This document shows, piece after piece, positions 35,901-47,900 of a stretch of 64,000 nucleotides of DNA (positions within the stretch are counted from its first letter, which is position 1; the number at the start of each line of letters is the position of its first letter). The stretch is from Oxyruncus cristatus. Lineage: Eukaryota > Chordata > Aves > Passeriformes > Cotingidae. The stretch lies in assembly GCA_013399855.1 (NCBI GenBank), contig VXAY01000172.1:4052228-4116227 (forward strand), given 5' to 3'. The notes beneath the pieces are model-generated. The model had not been told where the DNA came from. It saw only the letters and a program-made list of their open reading frames with translations, and searched no databases. A program made the translations under genes and the position numbers.

Positions 35901-38900
35901 ATTTACAGTCTCTACCTGTAGTTATGGTTAATAGCAGTCCAGTCAGTTTCAGCATCCCACGGGTGCTGACCATGGAGTTGTGCATTGGACAGTTACAGGA
36001 TTTGGTTACGGTCTGCATGAGTCTTTCAAGATCAGTAGCTTCAGGGCTTGGTGCCACTGAGACTTTGATTAGAACTGCCTGTCAGCCCACTAATTATGTC
36101 TGTATTACTTCTTCCTTTAAGGACAAACCAGGTAATTTAACATTAGCTCACTACACTGGTAAGAAAGCCTATATCTAATGGAATAATCAAATCACTAAAA
36201 AGCCATCTTAAGGGAGTTTTATTGAGTTTTTTTTCTTTTAGAATCCTTGCAAATATTTTGAGTACTGCAACTGCCACAGCTGATCGTAGTCATAACCATT
36301 TGAAACCACCATACTGTCTCCCTAATTTACTCATTCTGGCAACTTCTTTTTGTATACTTTGCTTTTTAGATATAAGCATACACTAAAGTAAAGCAATATG
36401 AAGATGTCCAAAACATTTGCATGCAGTTTTAACTCCATTTTTACTTCAAATTAGAATAAGCACCTTTCAAAAAAACCAAAAAACTTTTGCCAGAACTAGT
36501 TTATAGCCTTTGCAGGCTGTCAGCTGGATATGGAAGAATTATCCAGTTTACGTGTGCATACATTAAATGGATTGCTAGTGGAATAAAGTAAGCTATGTAA
36601 GGTCTGTGGTGCTGGGCACAGAGTATGGAACAATGCTCGTGAAGGATTTGAGTCACCAAAGGTCTGGCATGCAATTACGTGTTAGCTATAAATAATTCAA
36701 ACCTTCTCCTGCATGGTAGCGTGCTGTTGCATGTGTGGATACCTGCAAAGGATTCTCCATTGTCATTGTCTGGACTGAGATGTTGTGGTTTGTGCTGTTC
36801 AGTTTGCAGGCACTTTGGACATGGCCACTGTTATTTCAAGGATTCTCCTGTTGCACAAGTTCTAAAGTGAGCCTGGCCTCTCCTTAGTTTTCCTTCTGTT
36901 ATCTCCCCAGATTCCTGCTTTCCTATAGAATCTTAGCGAATTGTGGGCAAATCAAATAGCCTGTTGGGTTTGAGGCACCAGTAGGACTCAAAATGCTTAA
37001 TGGAAATAAGTTTTTTACAAAATTTGCAGTATTAAACAATATTCAAAGTGGAAGCTTACTGTATGAGCATCCTTCAGGGTCTTGAGAGGAATTTGGATGA
37101 GTTTTAAAGTTTTCAAGTATAGAAAAAAAAACAGAAACCCATGATTCATTAATGAAAAAATGCTTATTTCTAAGAAGTGATTNCAGAAAGAAATTCTTTA
37201 CAGAGAGAGTAATCAGCCATTGGAATGGGCTGCCCAGGGAAGTGGTGGATTCTCCATCCCTGGAGGTTTTCAAGACAAGGCTGGACGTGGCACTTAATGC
37301 CATAGTCTAGTAACCATAGTGGGGTTGGATCAAGGGTTGGACTTGATGATCTCCGAGGTCCTTTCCAACCCGTCTGATTCTATGATTCTATGATTCTATG
37401 AACTACATAAGGGAAAAGAAATACTATTGGCTGTTTAGCAGGTTTTATCTGACTGTGAGTTTCTTCTCTTACCACATAAAATTAACCGTGGTTTAGGAAG
37501 CAGGTAAGCAAGATTTTCTAAAGTAGGAAAGCCCAGTAATTTGTGCTGGGAAAAATAGCATGTAGATATCCTGGTGGAGATAGAAGAATTTATTCCTTTT
37601 CATACATAGTCCTTTGCTTTTACCTCCGAGTATTCCTCCCTCAACATCCTGACTTCTAACCTTGACAAAGTTTATACTTTTATATTTACAAACAAGAAAG
37701 GATTGTTTTCTTTTTTTTTTTCCTCTTTGTAAAGTCTTGTACATATAGTGCCTTTTTTTAGACTGCATTTTTTGTTATTTTTTTTTTATTTTTTGGTATT
37801 CAAAATTCTCTCTCTAAAGGTACGTGTTCCTAGAATAAAAACCTGAACTGCTCAAACTGAGTGTCCTTAATCTGTTGAAGATGATGCTCAGTAAAAGCCT
37901 ATCTCTTGGAGAAGTTGATGAATTAAAATCTCTACCTGTTGGTGTGTTGTATGAGGCTTAAAATGTAAAACCCTTTTTTACATTTTACTGGTGCCCAGAC
38001 AATAGTATGACAAACCCAGGTACTAGCACTTCATTCTTACTGGCGATACACATGTGGCTTTTGACTCCCTAGTTGATATAACATTATATTCTGTCTTTTG
38101 GGCCCTTCTGAGTCAGTCTGATGAAATTTATGAATGTTGCTGAGATTGAATTCTTTGACATTCTCTCAAAGTTACCTTCAAGCATAATGTTCTCTTAAAG
38201 CTGGTCTCCACTGACTGTACGTGCTACACAGACAATCTGCACTGCATCTTCATCCCTGTCTTGTTCAAAGTCATTTTTCAGCAGTTCAGCAATTCTTTGT
38301 CAAAGCCAAAAAGGACATCTGTGCCTTGATACTGAACTTGTAACACTGGAATGTACAGCAAATGTGTCCCTTTTGCCTCCATGGATGTGAGACTTCATGC
38401 AACAGTGATAAAAGGGCAGAGTTTTACTTGAGAATTCTTATGGCATTGTTCATTTCATTTTTATTTGTTTGAAGTTAAGTTTCTTCTGTAAATTCATGTT
38501 TTCTTTGCTCTGTTCAGGGAAAAATTAGGCATACCCAGCAAAGACATGGTGTGATTTCCTGTGTTGGTCAGTACCTTGTTACTCAATATAATTCAGTTTG
38601 ACAGCTGTTTACTGCATGAAGTACACTGTCTGGGATAAAACCCCAAAGCTTTTGGGCTTACTTTTTTCTTACTTAAATACCTGCTATGCCACAATTCATA
38701 GGAATTTTTGTTCATTGTGGGGTGAGGTGGGTCAGAAGGAGAAAGGTGTCAAAGTGCACAGCAGGAAGCAATTTTTTTTAATGTATTTTTCAGAATTACA
38801 GATTTTATATTTACAGGCATCTAGTGCATTTCTGTTGAGTGAGGTTTTTTGTTTTTTCTTTCAGAATAACAAGGTTATTGAAAGTAAAGTAACTGACATC

Positions 38901-41900
38901 ACACGTATTTCCCACTCTTTTGAGCAATATTGTATCCTTGTTTTGAGGTTCTTAAAATAGTTTTCTAGTATTTAATGAACGAAGCCTCACAGCAGCCTCT
39001 GTGGCATTTCTGTTTTTGCAAATGGGGTGGGTGTAGGTATGCAAAGAGAAATTGCCTTGCTGAAGATCCCCCAAGTGGTAAAAGTGCATCTCCTGTTGTA
39101 TGGCCGGGTGTTTGATGGATTGACGTGGTTCTGCCTTGCAGTATAATCCATTTGCCCTGGTTGCCAGGAAGGGTGGTGTCGCGCTTTGTGAGGGACTGAA
39201 CCCAGGTGACTAAGTCTTGCAATGATTTAGTGGCTGATTTGTGTAGGGCTCCCTCTATACACACGTTTGCATGCATGCTGGCTTGGCAGAGCCCCCTAAC
39301 GAGTGTCTTTTGCCTGTTTTGGTCTGTTTTGCTTTTAAGATAGATAACTGCAGGTTTGACCTGTACTGAGCTGGATGTTTGCATAGGTGTGGATTCGGTC
39401 TCTGATACAGGACACGTGAGAATGGAAGTTGCCTTCACTGCCTGTCCTTGCTGCCTTGAATGTTTTGTGGGTTGGATCCATCCTGGGTTTTCCACGCCTT
39501 TCTTTTCCCAACCCCTAATCCAGTTCTCCTTTTAAAAGGGATTGTGATTTCCAGCTGATTCATACCATTCCACTCTCCGCTATAGCCTCCTTGGAGCGCA
39601 GGCCTGTTATTATAGTAGTGGCTTTCAGCCCCCATCTGCAGCTGTTCGGGTCTTGACTTCTTAAATTATAATAATTTTAGGCAAACAGCAGGAGACCTAT
39701 GTTCATTTTTTCTCCTCATAAATTAGCTGCTCAAACACTCTGAAGAGAAATGTTTTAAGGGGGTTATGTGGTTGCAATTGTGGAACTGGTGAACTTGAAC
39801 CAGCTACTGGAACTCCTCTTGCTTTTATTTCACATAGCTATTATTCCAGACAGAATGGAGATCAGCTAGTCAGAGTGCAAAAAGAGATGTTTTTGTCATG
39901 ACTTTCAATATCTGAAATATGTTTTGAACAAACTGTTTATGCCTTTTTCTTAATCTGTCATGTTGAAGGCTTCTGTAGTTGGTATTTCTGAAGTAAGGGA
40001 AATAGGTATTTTTAACCAGCTAGTAAGCCTCAAAATGAAGATGTAGACCTGGGAATAGCATAAGCAGGTGTGTTTTAAATGGGACCTTGTAGAAATTGCA
40101 TGCTCCCTTTAGTGAGCTGTAGAAAAAATAAGAAATCTTGCTGTAATGATTCTGCAAAAAAAAGTATTCTGACGCTGCAAGATGCTGCTTAAGATTGCCT
40201 TAGGGAAGTGTCTGTCCCCCTAATCCAAAAACCTTCCCCATGTATTTTTGTTTGATAAATGTCTCCTGTGAACATGCTGAACGTTGACCCATGGAAGTCA
40301 AATATTCTCTATGGGCTGGCATTTGATAAGTGAGGGTAGGAAAGGATGGCTGTGAAGGTGTGTGAAACTTCTACCTTTACTGCTTGTTGAAGGACTGTAT
40401 CAGAGAACTTTACCGACTAATGTCAGACATCAGAAGTTGCCTCACTGAAATTCAGTGAAAGAGTTAAATGCCATTTGATCATAATTGGGCCTTAAGATTT
40501 TGGAGTAGTGGGTTTAACCCCTGTGCTGGCTTGCCCATCATTTCTGTCTGGTATTTGTGTCTGTTTCTTTTCAGTTGAGTGAAATGCAACAAGCTTTTTA
40601 TATTGTATTGAAAATGTGAGAAAGGAGGTGCAAGGACATTTGTTTGGACTTGAGTCTTTTTTATGTTTGTTTGTTTGTTTGTTTTTAAGTATTACATTTT
40701 GGGGGTTTTTTGTTTTTTCCTATGTTGAGCTATAAAAGACAGTGTTCTGGCAATTAATCCAGTGGTTCTGGACTGTGGAATCTTTTTGAAGAACTTGGTG
40801 AAGAAGAGTGTTTCCATGCTTTGATGTGAAAAGCATAAGCTTTAAAGAACTTCCCTTCCAAAAATGTTGTCACTCCTAAATGAAAGGAGAAATACTGGGG
40901 ATGTAATGAAAATAGGAAGAAAATACCATTAATATAGCATTAGGTATTCAGCTAGAACAATGCTACTTGTTATAATTCAAACTACATGGAGGAAAATGTG
41001 GAAAAGAATGCAAAATACAGTCCTGCTGTGATTGCAGGGAAAGCTGCTGTCATAGTGTTTCCATCCCAGGTATTACTCAGTCATCAGTACTTTCTCTTTT
41101 TGTGGTGTTTCAGGCTTTTATCTCATTTCACACAATTCGGCCGCATCTTGTCCCTTTAACCTCCCTGCTAGTTCATATAACTCAGTATGATTCTGCCCGG
41201 GGAAAGATTTTAATTAACGATGTGTAAAGAATAAAGGGACAAAAGGATTTTTAAAAACACTGCTTTGAGACAGGCACGTGATTTTGCATTTTGATTTTTT
41301 TTTTTTATGAGGTAATTTCTCCTGTTTATTTAACCAACATGCAGGGATTTGAATCCTGCAAAACTTCAGTTTCTGTGCCTTCACTCTTTGAACACCTAGC
41401 AATCATTCTGAAGTTAGTGGGTGTCATGTGTGTGCAAAGAAGACGTGAGAGATGAGATTTCCCTCAGTCTCTCCTTAGCCTTTAGCCTGTGGATTCCTAA
41501 GCAAAGGCTATCAAGAATTTTCCAGAAGGAGGTCTTGGGGCATACATAGGAAATGGGTCTCTCTGGGGATGCATTTTGTAATGTGACAGCTGTAGGAGAG
41601 TTGAGAGTGTAATTTCACATGACATGATTAGAGTGTAATATACTATTTTGGTTCTGGTCTGTATTGCCACATCCTTATGCTTCTTATTTCAAGCAGCTCG
41701 TATGTAGATTTTTTTGGATGTACCTTGCTGAGATGTCAAGGACAACAGAGTTGATGTTGTGAGGGGTTGAATATGTTTGCAGTGTTGCACTGCTTCGAAT
41801 CCTACACAAAGCTGGGGCAGGTGCTCACCTTTCTTTTCCCAATAAAATAAACTTCTAAAGCTGTCCATGCCCAGGGCAGTTAAAATAGCTGATTTCAGTG

Positions 41901-44900
41901 GAAGAATTTTTGGCGTAGTAACTCTGAAATTAGTAATCCTAGCTTTTGTTTTGATCTGCAAAACCTGTAAATAAGTTGACCGGCCAAGGCAGGAGACATT
42001 GAGGGTTCTGATTCTGCTGACTGTTTAAGAGCCTTGGGTTGTTCTATGTAACCTACAGCTGTAGTTTCCGCAGGAAATCCGTTTCCCAGTAGACATATAT
42101 CATATTTACTGGTTCTGTGTAGATGTTTCAGATAGCCTCAAATGTGTCTCTCCAGTGTCTGAAATGGCTCTTGCCTTCAGTGGTTAGGCAGCTGAGGGAA
42201 ACTGTGTTCCTCCTGTTCCTGCCACTCAGTCACTGTGATGGGGCATATTGTTTGGGTTTTTTTAAATCATTTTAAAAAATTTTGGGATAGTGGGCCAACA
42301 CAGGGTGTGTGAATGGGTGAAGCACAGTAAGGGAACTTAAGAACATTTTGGAGGCTGCAAAAAGGCTTTCAAGTTTTCACTTCAAAATTTTTGGGATATG
42401 TTGTTAGTTCTTTTCACTGCTACTGTTTTCTGCCAGTTTGAATCTGGTATGAAAACAAAACGTGATGCTCCCTATGCAGACAGAACAGTCTAGGTCTGTT
42501 CTAACACAGTGATATAAATGTGTTTGGGGTGACATATAGCAATAAATAACTGTGCATTGCTTGACTATTTGAATGAATAAATAAAANATAGTGGGCCAAC
42601 ACAGGGTGTGTGAATGGGTGAACCACAGTAAGGGACTATTTGAATGAATAAATAAAATGGAATTTGATGCAGTGTGAGGATGGCCTGTGCCAGTGCAGAT
42701 TGTTAAAATGTGATTCTGTGCTATCCTTTGAAAGATTTTGTGGCTTTGGATGAAACTTGTGGAGTTCCACAAGCCAGTGCCTTGTGCCATCCGTCCAAGT
42801 ATTACTGTATGTTGAGCTAGGAGTATGCTATACATTCTTAACTAAAATGTTTTTGCCCATATTAGTGTGTCTTCATTGTCTAGCTGTACTCTTATTCTTC
42901 AACATTTAAGGAAAAAATCTGATAATTTTATTCAGAAGGTTTGGGTTTGACACTACATATACCGATTCTTGCAGTGATTGTGAATCCACTGACTTCAGAG
43001 GCATTACTCCTGATTACACCAGGGTTGTCTCAGAATGAGGGGCCAAGGTATTAAATGGAAATGAACCCAGTAAAGCCATCAAGCTCAGACCTACTCGGTC
43101 CTCACGTGCTTGATCTGAACAATAAGAACTGGTGATTTATAAATCATGTTGTCTGTTTGCTTCTTTGTCATTTAATTCTTCTTTTTTTTTTTTCCACTGA
43201 GTAAATGAAGATGTTCTGACCTTAGCTCATCCCTTGTGAATTTGTTTGAAAAAAGCAGGATAGCTCTACCCCTTAAATGTGACTCAAGCTTTTGTTCGGA
43301 TTTAGTGAGCGTCATCTTATTTTTTTTTAAAGGAAACACATTTCACTTGACCTCTAGGATCTGGCAGGACTTGCTTCATTACCTTTTTCATCACTTCATC
43401 CCCATGGCTTTGTTTCTTTTTAGTTGTAGTTTTCTATGTTTTCAGAAGGAAGACTGGCCAATGCACAAGCTCGAGTGTGCTTCCATGTGCACTTTTGGGC
43501 AGAACTGGAATCCCTCAGAGACCGTGAGACTAACGGCGAGGATCCTTGCCAAGCAGGTGAGCAGGAGGCTTGACTTGGGAGGCATGCTCCTACTCTGGGT
43601 GCCAGAGAAGGCAGGACAGTGAAAATTGACCGACAGTAGCTGTCCCTGCAAAGCACATACGTTCGAGTTTCCTGTGTACGGACGGATGTAACACCGAGCA
43701 TGAGCAGCTGAACAAACTGACCATCAGACCACTGCAGCAGCGTCAGGACCACCGTAGTCCAGCCCAGAGACTTTTGAGGGAAGCTAAAAAAAGGCTAGTG
43801 AGGTCTTAAGCTGTGTAGCTATAATGTTTAAGGTATGATGTTTAAGGTACTGTTGAACAGAGTCTGGACATGTTTACTGACTGTTTCAGCCTCTGTTCCA
43901 ACAGATTTGAGCTCTAGGTTATATTTGTGTGCTCGCACTGAGGCCACAGTGATGACGAGAAGGAAGAGTGAGACTTGGTATATATGCTTAAATTCTGAGG
44001 AATGCTTCAAGTGTTATCTGGCTGCAGACACTGACATCTTTATGAAGCAGTTGCCTGTTGTTGTATTTTTCAGCTGTAGTTGCATAACGTTATGCAGCAT
44101 ACAACTCCCGGTACATTTGTGAGTCAGTAACACCTCTGAGGTATTCAGGTATGAACATCTACAATTGAGTTGACTGGTGAAAGCCAGAGTTTGAGAGAGA
44201 AATCTCAGACCCTTGGTTTTTGAAGAAGAAGAATATTATGAGTAAGGAAAGAAGATTGCAATGTCAACCTCCATTTCAGCGTTCTGTAACTGTATGGATA
44301 CTGAGGATAACACAAGTGCTTACAGGGAGGGGATGGGATTCATGAGTTTCAAGGTTATGCTGTGTATCTTTGTAGAGGTCTAAACTCTCTCTGCAAAAAC
44401 AAATCCTCTTTGTAGCATATTTATGTGATTGAGGTCTGCTTATGTGACAAGGGCAATCTGGATACTGTACATAGGGAGGATTTTGGTGGCCTGCTGGGAA
44501 GGTAGCTGCATACTTGCTGTGTGTGTATATGTGTGTGTGAATGTACGTGTGTGTGACTTTATTAAAGCGTGGTTTGGTGGTGATCCACGAACAAAATCGA
44601 ACATTTAATGACAAAAAGTCATTGGAGTAAATTTGTGCTTTTATCGCTTACAGGGAGGGGGGAGAACCCGACATGTCATATAAAAGCTAAATATGCAAAC
44701 CACAGTCCCTGAACCTCAGCTGCTGGGCCACCTGCAAAGCCATATTTAATGGACAAGATTACAAAGAAGTGGCCTTAGGCCAACAGTGGAGCATTGCTTT
44801 TGAACTCTGTCAACAGTCAGTTTATTCACTTTCCTCAAAGCAAAGCCTGTCTTCTGCCTGCTTGCTATTGTTAGCAGCTTTCTGGGTGTCTAGAACAAAG

Positions 44901-47900
44901 CAAATGACATATTTAAAATACTGTTCAGTTTATGTATATAAATTTGATAGGAGTTAATCTTTGGCTGCCTAATTTGCTGTGGAGAGAATATTTCTATGCC
45001 TTTACTGAGGGCAGTCACTTTAACTCATTGCTGTTTGTCAACTTTTATAAATTCCATGCAGTGTGGATTTGGGTTTGTCTTACACTTAGGAGTTCCTAAC
45101 TTACAAATGAGTGAGTACACAAAACTGCCAAATTAAAACATTATCTTACTGGCTTTTTTCCCACCCTTATTAGAAAACTCACCCGGAAAGAACACACTCG
45201 GAGAAGCTGCTTTCCGTAAAAGAGTTTGAATCACGTAAGTAAAAGAGGCTTGCAGGTAAGCAGAGGCTTAGACTTAACTGTATTAATGATTTGTTTCTGC
45301 CTGGCCCCACTCCATCAAAACCTTTCAGACCATTCCACCCTGTTGTAGGAAAGGAGCAAACAAAGTGAATTGTGGTTCCTAATTTTTTTTAAAGCGCAGT
45401 ACTCTCATTTCTTTTTTTTTTTTTTTGGTTGCTTGTGTCACAGCCCCTTGCTTGGGGGCTGTGAAACAAAGGTGAAAACCTAGACAGAATTAATTGTGTA
45501 GCATGCATACATCTTGCTTCTCTGGTACTCTAGTGTCTTTCGAGAATTGTAATGTTGTAAAATTAAAATTGCTGGTATTTGTTACCAGGAGGCATAAAAT
45601 CAGAGACAGCACAGTTGCTTGATGGTGACAGTGACTAAGGGGCTAATTGCAGAACCCTCTGGACTGTGCTTCAGTATCTGTCACTGCCAGTCAAATCTGA
45701 CATGTTATATATGATTGTGTTGAAATTCCATGTCCTAAATGCTCTAAAATAATCCAAGGAAGGAGACAAGGCAATGGCTTGCTTTTAACTGGAAAGCTAC
45801 TGTTTATGTCTGGTAAGGCAGAGTTACAAGTTGACCAACTAGGGGCCTAGTAACCATCCTGGGCATAGTTTTCACTGGCCTGTTGTTTCTCTTTGTTGGT
45901 GCTTGGTACACAGAGACAATAGGTTGTATATTCACATTTCTCACTCTGATGGCTTCCAAAGCCTTTTACAAAATGCTGAATAAATGTAGTCATTGCTAGG
46001 AGTTGAGGTAGCAGAGTAACCAAGCACAGCAAGATTATAGTCTTGCTTCCTAAACAAAAGCTCCTGTCACTGCTGTTGGGACAACGGGGAGCAAGGGGGG
46101 GAAAATGCCAACATTTAAGGCAAAGATAATTTTTACAGGTAAGTTGGTAGGATTGAGGTTGAGGAAAATAGGGGTTAATATATTCTTCTGCATTGCAGCT
46201 TGTCTTCAGTAATTTATTATTTGTGTGCTAAAAGGCTAAAATGGTTTTTCCTGTTGCAACGTCCCACTTGTCCTCTAGAAGCCTTTGTTTTGTTAATAAG
46301 CATCCCTGTTCCTTCTGCCTTTTTGACTCATCTCGTCTCTTAGCACACCTTTACCATGGTCAGCAGTTGCCTTTGCAACACTTTGCAACACCCTGCAAAG
46401 GAGAGGAAAAGGCATCTGGCTGTCAGCTGAAAGCTCAAAATTTCTTATTTCTGATTTGTTCTTATTCTCATCAAATTGTCCCATTTCATTTTCCTCAGTG
46501 TTTTTTGTGACTCGCATCTCCTTTACAAATAATTTCCTCCCTCTTCCACTGTTGTGAAGTGTTTTCTCTTCCTGCACATTTTTCTTTCCACTATTATTTT
46601 GAGTTGGAGAGAGGAAATGAATGAGTTGTGGCTCTCATAGAGCAGGAGAGAGCTTGTGACACTGTCACTGTGAGAGAGAGGATTGGGAAAAAACTTCCCA
46701 ACACTCTGCTCTTGAGGAGAGAGAGAGGGGGATCCAGGAGTATACCTGATCATTTAGCTTGCTCTGCATGGACCGGGCAGGAAAAGGTTCAGTGGCCATG
46801 ATTTTGGCATGAGGCTAAAGCTCTAAAGAAACCCGTAATGGAATACAGTTGGAAGGTGTGCAAGGACATTTGCATTGATATTCCTGCTGTCTCCTATTAG
46901 CCTTAGATATCTGCAGGTTAAACACACCTCTGTTGATGGTCAACCCCCAGCCCATGGAGATGTGGGTATTCTCAGTCACTGTTTGTTACCTCCTAAAGCA
47001 AGTGCCTGCAACAGGTCAGGTGGATTGCATTCCTGGGCACCCTTGTGTTATCCTCCTCTTGCTGCAGAGAGAACCCCTGTGACTAGCCCCAGGGCAGTTG
47101 CTAGATCCCTATCACATGTGGCCACAAATAGTTAGGGCTTCTGTTCTAGGAAAGACCGTGTCTTTTAAAAGCATGTGGCCTTAGCAGGAGTTTGGGCCTT
47201 TTGGTGCTGATGAGGAATAGGTCTGTATGAGAAAGTTTTGCTTTGTAAAGTGTTCTTTAAGACGGGTGATGCTGAGTATGACTTGATACCACAATAGATG
47301 GGACCACATAGCTCATAAGGTTGTTTTAGGCAGCTGGGGATAGCTACCCACAGCTGATAGGCTTCTAGAAGGCCAGGGCTGGCTGGGCTGTTTGCTAGAG
47401 TTAACAGATGCACTTTGAAGACTATAACCCTTTCTCCCGAGAAAGAGAAATATATGTCCATTTGCCTGCTAATTTAATGATGTTAGAAAATGCTTTTTAA
47501 TCCTTCATGTTCTTATAGTGCACATGTGGCTTTGGCAGAAGCAGCGTAGCATTTATGGAAGAACAGGCACTTCCTGCAGCAATTCCAAGTAGCCTGTCTT
47601 GGGGGGGGTGGTTTGTTTAAATCCAGTCCTGTTCTAACCTAAGTCTAGCTACAGTGCATGGGGGAGTTTTCCTGTTACTGAAATGGAATGTGTTCTTTGT
47701 CCACAGACATTGACAAACTAGACAATGAAAAGAGAGAGCTGATTCAGAACGACATTGCTGCTCTTCATCACTTTTACTCAAAGCACTTGGAGTACCCTGA
47801 CAATGCTGCCCTTGTAGTTCTCTTTGCACAAGTAAGTTGGCTAGAGCACAGCCTGCTTAGGTGGATGGTGCTGTAGGAGTTTAGCCTTTGGGAAAGGGAG

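Larger units (their letters stand above)
35824..43445 (+). other. SMYD2: SMYD2 intron 2
   Basis: The largest intron (7.6 kb), GT-AG, phase 0. It holds a CR1 3' end (37172-37401), the short exon-like block at 38865, a 176-codon antisense open frame (38965-39495), a (TTTG)n tract (40664-40686), a local duplication with an N (42287-42657) and an ancient repeat relic (42981). Confidence 0.9.
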
